From: Clostridiales bacterium 38_11
Lineage (GTDB): Bacteria; Bacillota; Clostridia; Tissierellales; Dethiosulfatibacteraceae
DNA length: 41,697 nt
Direction of reading: 5' to 3'
Assembly (NCBI GenBank): GCA_001509345.1
Contig: LGGM01000003.1
Span: forward strand, 1 to 41,697
The notes under the pieces are model-generated. The model did no database searches. It had not been told where the DNA came from and was given only the letters and a program-made list of their open reading frames with translations. Positions within the stretch are counted from its first letter, which is position 1; the number at the start of each line of letters is the position of its first letter. This document shows positions 18,888 to 27,510 of the stretch, in pieces. The position numbers and the translations under genes are program-made.

Positions 18888-19229
18888 ATGGCCAAAAAGA
18901 AGCAGAAAAAGAAAAAGTTCGAAATTAATTTGATCAGCATGATTTTTTATGCCTTAGCTTTGTATATGATTTTTACTATCGTCAATCAACGTCTCGATCT
19001 GAATACTATTGAAAACCGGAAGCAAGCCAAAATAGACGAAAAAAAGGATATTGAGTTGGAACTTCTGAATCTTCAGGATGATTTAGCTAAAATAAATGAT
19101 CCGAAACAATTTCTACAAATGGTGGAAAAAATTGCCCGGGATGAATACAAAATGGTCAAGCCCTACGAAACAGTCTATATTGATAAGAGTAAGACTAAAA
19201 ACGAGTTTAATGCAAATGGGAACGAGTAA
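18888..19229 (+). CDS. FtsB/DivIC-like septum formation protein
   Basis: A small bitopic membrane protein of 113 residues. A very basic cytoplasmic N-terminus (KKKQKKKK) leads to one transmembrane segment (about 15-33), a predicted coiled coil (about 38-70) and an extracytoplasmic C-terminal tail with the ARDEYKMVKPYE element. That element matches the FtsB/DivIC family (LAREEYGYVKPGE type), whose members stabilise the FtsL-FtsQ complex at the division septum. ATG 18888, after GTGAGGTG, is preferred over codons further upstream. A TATAAT lies at 18866-18871 without a convincing -35 box. The 3' end overlaps the convergent wall-protein gene by 23 nt. Confidence 0.8.
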   Translation: MAKKKQKKKKFEINLISMIFYALALYMIFTIVNQRLDLNTIENRKQAKIDEKKDIELELLNLQDDLAKINDPKQFLQMVEKIARDEYKMVKPYETVYIDKSKTKNEFNANGNE

Positions 19230-20700
19230 TCATCAGAATTTTTGATATTTCACCTCTAGTGATTGAAGCGTAAGGATCATATGTCTTTGCATCTCTACCA
19301 GTGATTATTTCATACGTGAATACTGAAGCCAGTCCTTTGAGCTCTTCAATTGATATGCTCTGTACATCTTCAAATTCAAAGGCTTTTAATTGTTCAGGAT
19401 ACTCCAGTATCCTGCTGATAGCCAAGGCTGCCTCTATCCTAGTCAGTGGTCTTTCGGGATTAAATTTATCTTCTTCAAGGTCCATTATATTGAAATAAAC
19501 CATCTTTTCAACTGCAGTCACTGCATATGATTGTACTGTATTCTTATCACTGAAACTTCTAGCTGATGCATCACCGAATTCAAAAGACCTACTCAGCAAT
19601 ACCGCAAACTCTTGCCTGGTTACATCATCTTGTGGCGCGAAGGATGTTTCCATTTTCCCTTTTAGGATACCGTCTGCATATAATTCTAGGATATATTGTC
19701 GTGCCCAATGATTATCAATATCGGTAAAACCAGCCATATTTGTGACTTCCGAAGAATTGGGGTTTTCAATTTCGCTGGTTTCAATTACCTCATCTATTTT
19801 GTCCAGTTCGATGTCCTCTTGCTCTTCAATCTTGACCAACCAGTTTCTGGCCGCCCAGCCTAACCCTTCTCCACTCTCCGTTAGAAGATAGTACCAATAA
19901 TAACCGCCTTCCATTTCTGCTTCTTTTCCTACTATGTATATTTCTCCATCATTCAGGGTGCCAATTACCTTACCATCAGGAAGTTCTCTCAGATTCAAAC
20001 CTGAAGTCGTAGCCATGAACGACACTTCTATCTTGTCACCGATGTCCGCCAATGTGATATCTCCCAAATGATTCTCCTCTGGTGTCGGAACATTCAGCGT
20101 TCTGCTAGGTGTGCCAATATCCGGCAAATAGGTGATCTCTATCGGATTGATTGGCTGATTGTATTCATTCCTTATCACCATGTAAATCAAATCCTGAAAT
20201 GTATAACTTTTACCTGAAGCATAAGCCACATTGGGGTTGTTGCTTGCTACAAATCCATTGTATCCCCACAAAGCAAAATACCAATTCTCCAAAATATTGG
20301 GGTCCATGTCGCCTACAGAGGGCAAGTAAGCCCACTGCGTTGTTGATGCACTGGCATCCCATTTTTCCATTAGAACATCTATGCCCGCTTCAATATTGTA
20401 GGCGATGTCATATCTCAATCTATAATCGTCATACAAACTCCTGGAGTTGTTTACCTGCATAAGTCCTATACTACCTGCGGATCCGGTTCTAACTGAACGA
20501 CTTGTTTCATCATAGTGTCTGAAAACAGACTCAACTCTTGCTAAAGCCATGACTACAACTGAAGGTACCCCTCTTTTTTGAGCAATTTCAGTTATCATTT
20601 TTTCCAACTCTTCTCTTGGTGGATTAATATAATCCGCAAAAGCCAATTCTATTGAATTTATTAAAAGTAAAAGAATCAAAATAAATATTATCTTTTTCAT
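19207..20700 (-). CDS. Secreted lytic transglycosylase with SH3 and SLH domains
   Basis: A 497-residue exported cell-wall protein. It begins with a signal peptide (KK then about 17 hydrophobic residues, cleaved after AFA). An SLT lysozyme-like domain follows (about 30-160) with the catalytic Glu in ALARVESVF and the GSIGLMQV motif. A bacterial SH3 region (about 230-290) comes next. Three S-layer-homology repeats make up the C-terminus (about 320-497), starting FTDIDNHWARQYI, FSDKNTVQSYAV and FEDVQSISIEEL. It would cleave peptidoglycan while SLH repeats hold it to wall polymer. The ATG at 20700 with GGAGAG is preferred over the in-frame start at 20715, which would overlap the phosphoglucomutase gene. 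Confidence 0.88.
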   Translation of the reverse strand: MKKIIFILILLLLINSIELAFADYINPPREELEKMITEIAQKRGVPSVVVMALARVESVFRHYDETSRSVRTGSAGSIGLMQVNNSRSLYDDYRLRYDIAYNIEAGIDVLMEKWDASASTTQWAYLPSVGDMDPNILENWYFALWGYNGFVASNNPNVAYASGKSYTFQDLIYMVIRNEYNQPINPIEITYLPDIGTPSRTLNVPTPEENHLGDITLADIGDKIEVSFMATTSGLNLRELPDGKVIGTLNDGEIYIVGKEAEMEGGYYWYYLLTESGEGLGWAARNWLVKIEEQEDIELDKIDEVIETSEIENPNSSEVTNMAGFTDIDNHWARQYILELYADGILKGKMETSFAPQDDVTRQEFAVLLSRSFEFGDASARSFSDKNTVQSYAVTAVEKMVYFNIMDLEEDKFNPERPLTRIEAALAISRILEYPEQLKAFEFEDVQSISIEELKGLASVFTYEIITGRDAKTYDPYASITRGEISKILMITRSHLH

Positions 20701-20711
20701 AGCACTCTCCA

Positions 20712-22424
20712 TCAAATTTGACTGATAATATCCATAACTTCATTGATCAGACTCTTACTCACGGTTTTTGCTGTATCAATATCCTTCCCTGTGATCGAAA
20801 AATAAATTTTAATTTTTGGTTCTGTCCCTGAAGGCCTCAGCACAAACCAAGATCCATTATCCAATAAGAACTTTAGGACATTGGATTCAGGCAGTCCCGT
20901 GTTCATCAGTTTGTTCTCCATCATATTTTTTATCTTTCCTGTTTGATAATCACTGATAGAAGCAACCTTAAATCCGCAAATATGGTCTATTTTAGCGTTT
21001 CTGAAGTGTTCCATGATTTGAATGATTTTTTCTCCGCCTTCTTTCCCTTCCATGGTCAGAGATCTTAGATCATCTACATAATAGCCATGCTGAACATACA
21101 AGTTTTCCAATTCGTTCAAAAGGTCACTTCGGAGCATTTTATAATAGGCGGCCATTTCACACGCAATCAGAGTCATGGTAATAGCATCCTTATCTCTAAC
21201 GAAAGGGCTCATGGTATATCCTATGCTCTCCTCATACCCTATAATGAAATCTTTTTCTCCGGTTTTCGCAAACAACTCCATTTTTTCACCGATATACTTG
21301 AAACCGGTTAATGTATCCAAGCACGCAGCACTATAATTTTCTGCTACTTTTCTACCCAATTCACTGGTTACGATTGTTTTGATGACCAATGGATTGGTTG
21401 GCATTGAATTTTTTTCTTTCAAGGTTGACAATATGTAATTAATGAACAAAGGACCAACTTGATTGCCGCTCAACAATTTATATTCGCCGGATTCAGATTT
21501 CACAGATAGCCCCACCCTGTCAGCATCAGGATCATTGGCTATCACTATATCCGCATCAACCTCTACAGCTTTTTTGTAAGCAAATTCAAAAGCCTTTTCA
21601 TCTTCCGGATTTGGATATCTGACTGTAGTAAAATTCGGGTCTGGCTCGAGTTGCTCCTCGACCAGAAAGACCTTATCGTATCCACATTCACGCAGAACCC
21701 TTCTTACTGGAACGCTACCGGTTCCATGTAAAGGTGTGTAGACGATTTTTATGTCTTTATCAAGATTTTTTCTTAGTCTCATGGCTTTTACATTATTAAT
21801 AAACTTATCATCTATGTCATGTCCGAGTAAAACTATATCTCCTTTATCCAGCGCATCGGTGTAAGAAATTGTTTGAATAGATTCAAAAGATACCTTTTCA
21901 ATCATTTCAACAAGCTCTTCAGCCATCTCAGGCAACATTTGACACCCATAATCCCAATAGACCTTAAAACCGTTATATTCAGGAGGATTATGACTAGCGG
22001 TAAAAACTATGCCTGCTGTGCATCCCAATTCTCTCACTGCAAAAGATAACTCTGGTGTGGATCTTATACCATCATACAAGTAGGTCTTGACACCTGATGC
22101 GGCAAGTACACGAGCTGCCATGACAGAAAAATCTTTTGACTTGTGGCGGGAATCATGTGCTATCACACAGCTTTTGTTTTCACGCTCCGATTGATTGATG
22201 AAATCAGCCAAACCCTGAATGGCTCTAGCGACAATATGCTTATTGATACGATTGGTTCCTGCGCCAATCACTCCTCGCATACCGCCTGTGCCAAATTCCA
22301 AATTCTTATAGAATCTATCCTTTATTTCTTCCTGATTCCCTGAGATTGTTTTTAATTCCTCTTTAATGTCCTGATCAATGTAAGGACTTCTCAACCATTC
22401 ATTGTAACGATCCAGATATATCAT
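20712..22424 (-). CDS. pgcA: Phosphoglucomutase (alpha-D-phosphohexomutase family)
   Basis: Interconverts glucose 6-phosphate and glucose 1-phosphate, feeding UDP-glucose synthesis. The 570-residue protein has the four-domain phosphohexomutase pattern: catalytic serine in FTASHNPPEYNGFKVY (about 138-155), metal loop ANDPDADRVG, the sugar-specificity loop GYEESIGYTM, and the phosphate-binding RPSGTEPKIKIYF near the end. The length and motif set match the Gram-positive PgcA group. It lies just downstream of galU, which uses its product, so the pair makes UDP-glucose for wall teichoic or glycolipid polymers. The start is ATG after GGAGGT. Confidence 0.95.
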   Translation of the reverse strand: MIYLDRYNEWLRSPYIDQDIKEELKTISGNQEEIKDRFYKNLEFGTGGMRGVIGAGTNRINKHIVARAIQGLADFINQSERENKSCVIAHDSRHKSKDFSVMAARVLAASGVKTYLYDGIRSTPELSFAVRELGCTAGIVFTASHNPPEYNGFKVYWDYGCQMLPEMAEELVEMIEKVSFESIQTISYTDALDKGDIVLLGHDIDDKFINNVKAMRLRKNLDKDIKIVYTPLHGTGSVPVRRVLRECGYDKVFLVEEQLEPDPNFTTVRYPNPEDEKAFEFAYKKAVEVDADIVIANDPDADRVGLSVKSESGEYKLLSGNQVGPLFINYILSTLKEKNSMPTNPLVIKTIVTSELGRKVAENYSAACLDTLTGFKYIGEKMELFAKTGEKDFIIGYEESIGYTMSPFVRDKDAITMTLIACEMAAYYKMLRSDLLNELENLYVQHGYYVDDLRSLTMEGKEGGEKIIQIMEHFRNAKIDHICGFKVASISDYQTGKIKNMMENKLMNTGLPESNVLKFLLDNGSWFVLRPSGTEPKIKIYFSITGKDIDTAKTVSKSLINEVMDIISQI

Positions 22425-22451
22425 AACAACAATACCTCCATTTAAACATCA

Positions 22452-23315
22452 TCAGGATGTGATGGTTTTTAAATAATCCATAAAATCACTTTTGATGTCC
22501 TCTTTTCGAAGTGCAAACTCGACAGTTGCCTTTAAAAATCCTAATTTATCTCCAACATCATAACGCTCACCTTGGAATTCATAAGCATACATCTTCTCTT
22601 TTTGTGCCAGTTCTTTGAGTGCGTCTGTCAGTTGTATCTCTCCTCCTGCCCCTGGTTTCGTGTGTTCAAGCACCTCAAATATACCAGGGGTTATTATGTA
22701 TCGTCCCAGTATGGCAACGTTTGTAGGTGCATTTTCCCTATTGGGTTTTTCAATCAGATCATCTACAAGATAAAGCTTGTCACTGATTTTTTCCCCAGAT
22801 ACAATGCCGTACTTATCCACATCATCAGGTGAAACGCTTTGTACTCCCAGAATCGTTGACTGATATGTTTCAAATTGTTCCATCAATTGCAACAGGCAGG
22901 GCTTCTCTGAATAGACGATATCATCACCAAGAAGTACTGCAAATGGTTCATCTTTGATAAAGGTTTTTGCACAATGGATAGCATGTCCCAACCCATTAGC
23001 TTCTTTTTGTCTAATATAATGAATGTTGGCCATTTCCGAAATATCCTCGACAATTTTTAGCAATTCATACTTGCCCTTTTGTTTCAGAATGACTTCCAAT
23101 TCAAAGGATTTATCAAAATGGTCTTCTATTGCTCGTTTGTTTCTACCTGTAATAATTAATATATCCTCTATTCCGGAGCTGACTGCTTCTTCGACTATGT
23201 ACTGAATAGTGGGTTTGTCTACTACGGGTAACATTTCTTTCGGCTGCGCTTTGGTAGCAGGTAAAAACCTGGTGCCTAAGCCAGCAGCGGGAATGATAGC
23301 TTTTTTCACTAACAT
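22452..23315 (-). CDS. galU: UTP-glucose-1-phosphate uridylyltransferase
   Basis: Forms UDP-glucose and pyrophosphate from UTP and glucose 1-phosphate. The 287 residues carry the nucleotide-binding signature AAGLGTRFLPATKAQPKEMLP at the N-terminus, VLLGDDIVY for the metal Asp, LIEKPNRENAPTNVAILGRYI, and GGEIQLTDAL. All are characteristic of GalU/GtaB. Its ATG overlaps the mreB stop codon by one base (TGATG), so the two genes are translationally coupled. It works with the phosphoglucomutase downstream, and the cluster links cell-shape and envelope-sugar functions. Confidence 0.97.
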   Translation of the reverse strand: MLVKKAIIPAAGLGTRFLPATKAQPKEMLPVVDKPTIQYIVEEAVSSGIEDILIITGRNKRAIEDHFDKSFELEVILKQKGKYELLKIVEDISEMANIHYIRQKEANGLGHAIHCAKTFIKDEPFAVLLGDDIVYSEKPCLLQLMEQFETYQSTILGVQSVSPDDVDKYGIVSGEKISDKLYLVDDLIEKPNRENAPTNVAILGRYIITPGIFEVLEHTKPGAGGEIQLTDALKELAQKEKMYAYEFQGERYDVGDKLGFLKATVEFALRKEDIKSDFMDYLKTITS

Positions 23316-24334
23316 CAGTATCTTTTCCTTTCATCTGTCAAGAGAGCGCTGGAGTAAACGTCTATGTTGTCCAAGGCCTTGCCTGTTCCAAGTGCAACAC
23401 AAGATATCGCATCTTCAGCAACCCTGACAGATACCCCTGTTCTCTTTGCAATTAGCTTATCCAGTCCATGTAGTAAGCCACCGCCTCCAGTCAGAATAAT
23501 ACCTTTTTCACAGATATCAGCTGCTAATTCAGGTGGTGTCCTTTCCAAGACAGAGTGGACGGCATCTGCAACAGATGTAACAGTTTCTTCCAATGCTTCC
23601 AGCATATCTGTGGATGAAATTGTCAAATTTTTTGGTAGTCCGGTAACAAGATTCCGTCCCCTTACCTCAACAAATTTTTCCTCTTCTTCAGGAAAAGCTG
23701 CCCCAATCTGAATTTTCAAATCTTCAGCACTTCTCAGACCAATCATTACATTATATTTTTTTCTGATGTATCTTACAATTGCTTCATCAAATTTATCCCC
23801 TGCAATCTTGATTGATTTACTAACCACAATTCCACCAAGTGACAATACAGCAACATCAGATGTACCACCGCCCATATCGATCACCATATTGCCGGATGGT
23901 TTTGATAAATCTATTCCAGCACCGATAGCAGCAGCTACAGGCTCTTCAATCAGATAAGTCTTGCTTGCTCCTGCCTGGTTGCAGGCATCAATAACCGCTC
24001 TTTTTTCAACCTCTGTAACACCACTGGGCACGCAGACGATAACCCTTGGCTTAAATATTGTGCCACCTATTGCCTTCTTAATAAAATACTTGATCATTTT
24101 TTCTGTAATGTCAAAGTCTGAGATGACGCCATCTCTCAATGGTCGTATTGCAACGATATTGCCTGGCGTTCTGCCGAGCATCATACGCGCCTCTTCTCCA
24201 ACAGCCAGAATTTTGTTGGTATTTCTATCAATCGCAACTACAGATGGCTCCTGCAAGACAATCCCCTTTCCTTTTATGTAGACAAGCACTGAAGCAGTGC
24301 CTAAATCAATTCCCATATCTGTTCTAAATCCCAT
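23315..24334 (-). CDS. Rod-shape determining actin homologue MreB/Mbl
   Basis: A bacterial actin of 339 residues that forms membrane-associated filaments guiding lateral wall synthesis. Actin-fold motifs are present: phosphate 1 IGIDLGTASVLVY-type start (MGIDLGTASV), phosphate 2 NMVIDMGGGTSDVAVLS, adenosine motif ILTGGGGLLHGLDKLI, and the connect motif LIEEPVAAAIGAGI. It is not next to mreC or mreD, and it leads a galU-pgcA operon. That fits a second paralogue (Mbl or MreBH type) rather than the dcw-linked MreB, but the paralogue cannot be fixed here. The start is ATG after GGAGG. Confidence 0.93.
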   Translation of the reverse strand: MGFRTDMGIDLGTASVLVYIKGKGIVLQEPSVVAIDRNTNKILAVGEEARMMLGRTPGNIVAIRPLRDGVISDFDITEKMIKYFIKKAIGGTIFKPRVIVCVPSGVTEVEKRAVIDACNQAGASKTYLIEEPVAAAIGAGIDLSKPSGNMVIDMGGGTSDVAVLSLGGIVVSKSIKIAGDKFDEAIVRYIRKKYNVMIGLRSAEDLKIQIGAAFPEEEEKFVEVRGRNLVTGLPKNLTISSTDMLEALEETVTSVADAVHSVLERTPPELAADICEKGIILTGGGGLLHGLDKLIAKRTGVSVRVAEDAISCVALGTGKALDNIDVYSSALLTDERKRY

Positions 24335-24363
24335 AATCTTCCTCCGTTATTTATTATCACTAT

Positions 24364-24391
24364 ATTATACATTATTTTTTTAAATTATCAA
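24364..24391 (-). promoter_or_regulatory. Sigma-A promoter of mreB-galU-pgcA
   Basis: On the minus strand TTGATA (24391-24386) and TATAAT (24369-24364) are spaced by 16 nt. The -35 box lies at the edge of the dispersed repeat: the ATCAACA bases shared with the third repeat fragment supply most of it. Confidence 0.75.
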
Positions 24392-24394
24392 CAA

Positions 24395-24526
24395 GGTTCT
24401 TGGTTCTTGGGTTCAGGTGGAGTTTCAAATGCCATCTGAACCTTAGAAACCGTTATCCAGAGACTCTACAGTGCTTATCTACCACTTATAGAAGTGGGGA
24501 TCTTAGCACTGTTAGTCATCGGATAA
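24395..24526. repeat. Dispersed structured repeat, copy B (full length)
   Basis: A 132-nt non-coding element between mreB and sdaAA. Hairpin 1 pairs GGTTCAGGTGG (24410-24420) with CCATCTGAACC (24432-24442). Hairpin 2 is a nested long stem: TTATCC (24453-24458) with GGATAA (24521-24526), GACT (24462-24465) with AGTC (24514-24517), ACAGTGCT (24468-24475) with AGCACTGT (24505-24512), and CCACTT (24482-24487) with AAGTGG (24492-24497) capped by ATAG. The lead GGTTCTT is duplicated. Copies A (412-480) and C (41151-41166) share parts of it. It could be a small non-autonomous mobile element with terminal hairpins, in the style of IS200/IS605 relatives, or a structured RNA. No transposase is present. 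Confidence 0.8.
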
Positions 24527-24531
24527 AGTTC

Positions 24532-25398
24532 TTATTTAATTTTTCTGGAATAAGCAAGACCTGTGTCTGTAATTGATATTCCTCCCTTTGCTGTTTCTTT
24601 AAAATTCTCATGCATGCCTTTACCTACATTATACATTGCCTCAACCACTTCATCAAATGGAATGACTGATACAATCCCAGACATAGCAATATCAGCGGAA
24701 ATCATAGCATTGGCCACACCAGAAGCATTACGTTTGGAGCATGGTGATTCAACCAACCCCGCAACAGGATCGCAAATTAGACCCATGATATTCTTAAGCG
24801 CTATAGCAGCCGCATCAAGTGACTGTAAAGGACTTCCGCCATTCATTTCAACCAAGGCGGCAGCAGCCATAGCAGCGGCAGAACCGCACTCAGCCTGGCA
24901 TCCTCCTTCTGCCCCTGAAACAGTAGCGTTTGTAGATATGATTTTCCCTACACCCGCTGAAGTGATCAAACCCCTCATCATAGCTTGTCGTGAGAGCCCG
25001 TTTTTTTCTGCTATTGTTATAATTGCCGCGGGGATTATACCGCAAGACCCTGCTGTTGGAGCTGCGCATATTTTACCCATTGAAGCATTATATTCAGAAC
25101 AGGCAAATGCCCGAGCCATTGCCTTGGTAGTCCACCTTCCTGATAAAGTCCTATCAGAATCAGCATAAGCCATCATAGCCTTTCCTTCTCCTCCTATAAT
25201 ACCCCCCAGTGTTTCAACCTTGTTATCTATTGGGTAGGATATTGAATTTTCCATGATTCGGAGTGTTTCTTCCATTCTATTGAATATATCCGATTCCGAG
25301 GTATGCTGATTCTCTATTTCATCCAGAAGAACGATCTCCCATATAGGCTTGTTTAATATATCACATGCTTTTAAAATGTCATTTCCACTATTGTACAT
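24532..25398 (-). CDS. sdaAA: L-serine dehydratase, iron-sulfur dependent, alpha subunit
   Basis: With its beta subunit it deaminates L-serine to pyruvate and ammonia, a core reaction of amino-acid-fermenting clostridia, using an oxygen-sensitive [4Fe-4S] cluster. The 288 residues include the cluster-ligand cysteines in CAAPTAGSCGIIPA, GAEGGCQAECGSAAAMAA, and ICDPVAGLVESPCSKRNA. The start is ATG 25398 after GAGGGAG. It overlaps the beta-subunit gene by 11 nt, so translation is coupled. Two-gene dehydratases of this kind are typical of Gram-positive anaerobes. Confidence 0.97.
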   Translation of the reverse strand: MYNSGNDILKACDILNKPIWEIVLLDEIENQHTSESDIFNRMEETLRIMENSISYPIDNKVETLGGIIGGEGKAMMAYADSDRTLSGRWTTKAMARAFACSEYNASMGKICAAPTAGSCGIIPAAIITIAEKNGLSRQAMMRGLITSAGVGKIISTNATVSGAEGGCQAECGSAAAMAAAALVEMNGGSPLQSLDAAAIALKNIMGLICDPVAGLVESPCSKRNASGVANAMISADIAMSGIVSVIPFDEVVEAMYNVGKGMHENFKETAKGGISITDTGLAYSRKIK

Positions 25399-26080
25399 TT
25401 TTGTTCTCCCTCACAGGCTTGATTTCAATGACAAATATCATTTCTTCCAGTCGCTTTATTTTTCCCAGAACTTCAACCGAGACTATTTCATCGGTTTCTA
25501 TAATCATCGAGGCTTCATTTTTGCTGATATCTCTTCTTACTTTCATATTACCGATATTTATGTTGTTATCCGCTAATAAAGTTGTTACTTTACTGATGAT
25601 TCCTTTCTTGTCGACATGCTTTGTCACAATTGTAAAATAATCTCCTGTCAATTCAACATTAAATGTATCTATGGCATTTACAATGACCGCACCTCCACCA
25701 ATGGAAGAGCCTGTAACAGTTATGTGTGTGCCATCGTGTCTTTCAAGTGCAAACCTTGCTGTATTGGGATGAACGCCTGGAATCTCACCTTTTTCAAACA
25801 AAACATCTATTCCTGCTTCCTTTGCTATCTCCAATGAATATCTCAGCTTATCATCATATGGTTCCATCCCCAGTATTCCCGCTACCAGCGCCATTTCTGT
25901 TCCATGGCCTTTGGCTGTTTCAGCAAAGGATCCATATAATGTGATTTTGGCAGATTTTATATCACCATCAGCAATATATCTGGCTATTTTCCCAAGTCTT
26001 GCAGCGCCTGCGGTATGGGAACTTGAAGGTCCAACCATGATAGGTCCTAAAATATCAAAAATTGAATTATACTTAGCCAT
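25388..26080 (-). CDS. sdaAB: L-serine dehydratase, iron-sulfur dependent, beta subunit
   Basis: Partner subunit of 230 residues. The N-terminal dehydratase domain opens with the family motif SIFDILGPIMVGPSSSHTAGAARLG and includes LYGSFAETAKGHGT and HPNTARF. A C-terminal ACT domain (about 150-222) has ITKHVDKKGIISKVTTLLADNNINIGNMKVRR-type spacing, usually a serine or regulatory-ligand binding module. The frame is open to ATG 26098, but ATG 26080 sits at proper distance from GAGGAA and starts MAKYNSIF, matching the family. It is the first gene of the pair. A TATAAT is visible upstream near 26140-26145 (minus strand) without a good -35 box. Confidence 0.96.
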   Translation of the reverse strand: MAKYNSIFDILGPIMVGPSSSHTAGAARLGKIARYIADGDIKSAKITLYGSFAETAKGHGTEMALVAGILGMEPYDDKLRYSLEIAKEAGIDVLFEKGEIPGVHPNTARFALERHDGTHITVTGSSIGGGAVIVNAIDTFNVELTGDYFTIVTKHVDKKGIISKVTTLLADNNINIGNMKVRRDISKNEASMIIETDEIVSVEVLGKIKRLEEMIFVIEIKPVRENKNVQ

Positions 26081-26232
26081 TATCGGTATTCCTCGCATTA
26101 AGATTTATCTTCATAAGATTATGTCAGATATAAATATTATAACAGATTATTGTTTTTTTTTCTTGCATAATATAACAGAATAATATAGCAGTAATTGTCT
26201 GTTATTAGTCTAGATGAGTCAGGTCGGAGAGA

Positions 26233-26270
26233 CAAGTCGCTTTGACTTGGATACTCCCGTATGGTATAAT
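26233..26270 (+). promoter_or_regulatory. Promoter of the KamA-family gene with overlapping inverted repeat
   Basis: TTGACT (26242-26247) and TATAAT (26265-26270) are separated by exactly 17 nt. A perfect inverted repeat, CAAGTC (26233-26238), GCTTT, GACTTG (26244-26249), covers the -35 box and could be a repressor operator. The approximately 100-nt leader that follows to the start codon shows a CGAAATTTCG palindrome but no recognisable riboswitch. Confidence 0.7.
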
Positions 26271-26376
26271 ATTTTAACATTTCTGTGAATTTAATCTGAA
26301 CCCCTTCTGTAATCTATCGAAATTTCGTTGAATTTGAAAAAACTAACAAAAATTTAATATATGGGGAGTGATATTG

Positions 26377-27489
26377 ATGTTGTCTTGGATGGATATGCTT
26401 AAAGATAACATAATTAAAATCGAGGATTTAGACAATGTGCTACAGATGTCGCCCGATGAAAAACAACATATGATTGAAGTATCTAAAAGACATCCTATGC
26501 GAATTACCAAGTACTATTTTGATTTGATTGATTGGTCTGATAAAAATGATCCAATCCGTAAACTTTCCGTTCCCCATGGAATGGAATTGAATGACGCCGG
26601 AGATTATGACACCAGTGGAGAAGCAACAAACACAAAAATGCCAGGCTTGCAGCATAAGTATACTGCTACAGCATTGGTCCTAACCACCAATGTATGCTAC
26701 ATGTATTGTCGTCACTGCTTTAGAAAGAGAATGATAGGTTACTCGACTGAAGAAGTCAATCATCGCATGACAGAATCCATTTCCTATATAAGAGATCACC
26801 ATGAAATAAACAACGTATTGCTTTCTGGTGGTGATTTTTTTACTATTTCTAATAAAATTATTGAAAAATATCTGAAGAATCTGAGTTCGATTGACCATTT
26901 GGACTTCATAAGACTCGGCTCGAGAACGCCTGTGGTTTTTCCACAAAGAATTTATCTGGATGAAGATCTTCTAAACATTTTACAGAAATACGCTTCCATC
27001 AAAGAAACGATTGTAATAACCCAGTTCAATCATCCGAAGGAATTGACTGAAGAGGCAAAAAAAGCAATAGACGCACTCAAAAATATCGGTATTGCCGTTA
27101 GAAATCAAGCAGTGCTGCTAAAAGGTATAAACGATGATCCAGATGTCATGGCCAAATTGCTCAGTGGGCTAACCGCCATGGGAGTTCATCCTTATTATGT
27201 ATTCCAATGCAGGCCTGTTAGATTTGTTAAAAGCCATTTTCAGGTGCCTCTATACGAGGGGATTGAAATCATATCCGAAGCCAAAAGCAAACTCAACGGT
27301 ATCAGTAAGGGATTCAGATACGCTCTATCCCATCCTGATGGTAAGATAGAAATCTTTGGAAAAACGGATAGCGATTTTATTTTTAAATTTCATCAAAACA
27401 AAAATGATAAGGATAATGACAGATTATTCATGCAACCTATCCATAAAACAGCTACCTGGCTGGATAATAATCTCAAACCAATAGAATAG
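26377..27489 (+). CDS. KamA-family radical SAM aminomutase, divergent, substrate unknown
   Basis: A 370-residue relative of lysine 2,3-aminomutase, which moves an alpha-amino group to the beta carbon using SAM, a [4Fe-4S] cluster and PLP. The cluster motif CYMYCRHCFRKR (107-118), SGGDFFTIS, GSRTPVVFPQRI and QAVLLKGIND are present. The PLP lysine is kept in HPDGKIEI (Lys 323). The two aspartates that hold the substrate's epsilon-amino group in lysine 2,3-aminomutase (Asp293 and Asp330 there) are replaced by Arg (FQCRPV, 279) and by Ser (ALSHPDGK). The C-terminal extension of the classical enzyme is short. Lysine is therefore an unlikely substrate; glutamate, arginine, ornithine or an acylated relative are candidates. 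The ATG at 26377 after GGGGAG is preferred over GTG 26368. It precedes argCJB but has its own promoter and terminator. Confidence 0.85.
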   Translation: MLSWMDMLKDNIIKIEDLDNVLQMSPDEKQHMIEVSKRHPMRITKYYFDLIDWSDKNDPIRKLSVPHGMELNDAGDYDTSGEATNTKMPGLQHKYTATALVLTTNVCYMYCRHCFRKRMIGYSTEEVNHRMTESISYIRDHHEINNVLLSGGDFFTISNKIIEKYLKNLSSIDHLDFIRLGSRTPVVFPQRIYLDEDLLNILQKYASIKETIVITQFNHPKELTEEAKKAIDALKNIGIAVRNQAVLLKGINDDPDVMAKLLSGLTAMGVHPYYVFQCRPVRFVKSHFQVPLYEGIEIISEAKSKLNGISKGFRYALSHPDGKIEIFGKTDSDFIFKFHQNKNDKDNDRLFMQPIHKTATWLDNNLKPIE

Positions 27490-27510
27490 ATAGAATTGAA
27501 ATACGAATTA

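Noticed and set aside
24563-25168. 201-codon plus-strand open frame opposite sdaAA
   Set aside because: It is the antisense shadow of a strongly conserved dehydratase gene. The composition is alanine- and isoleucine-rich in the way expected of a reversed frame.
26377-27489. Annotation as lysine 2,3-aminomutase
   Set aside because: Both substrate-amine-binding aspartates are replaced, so the specific name is not justified despite the overall similarity.
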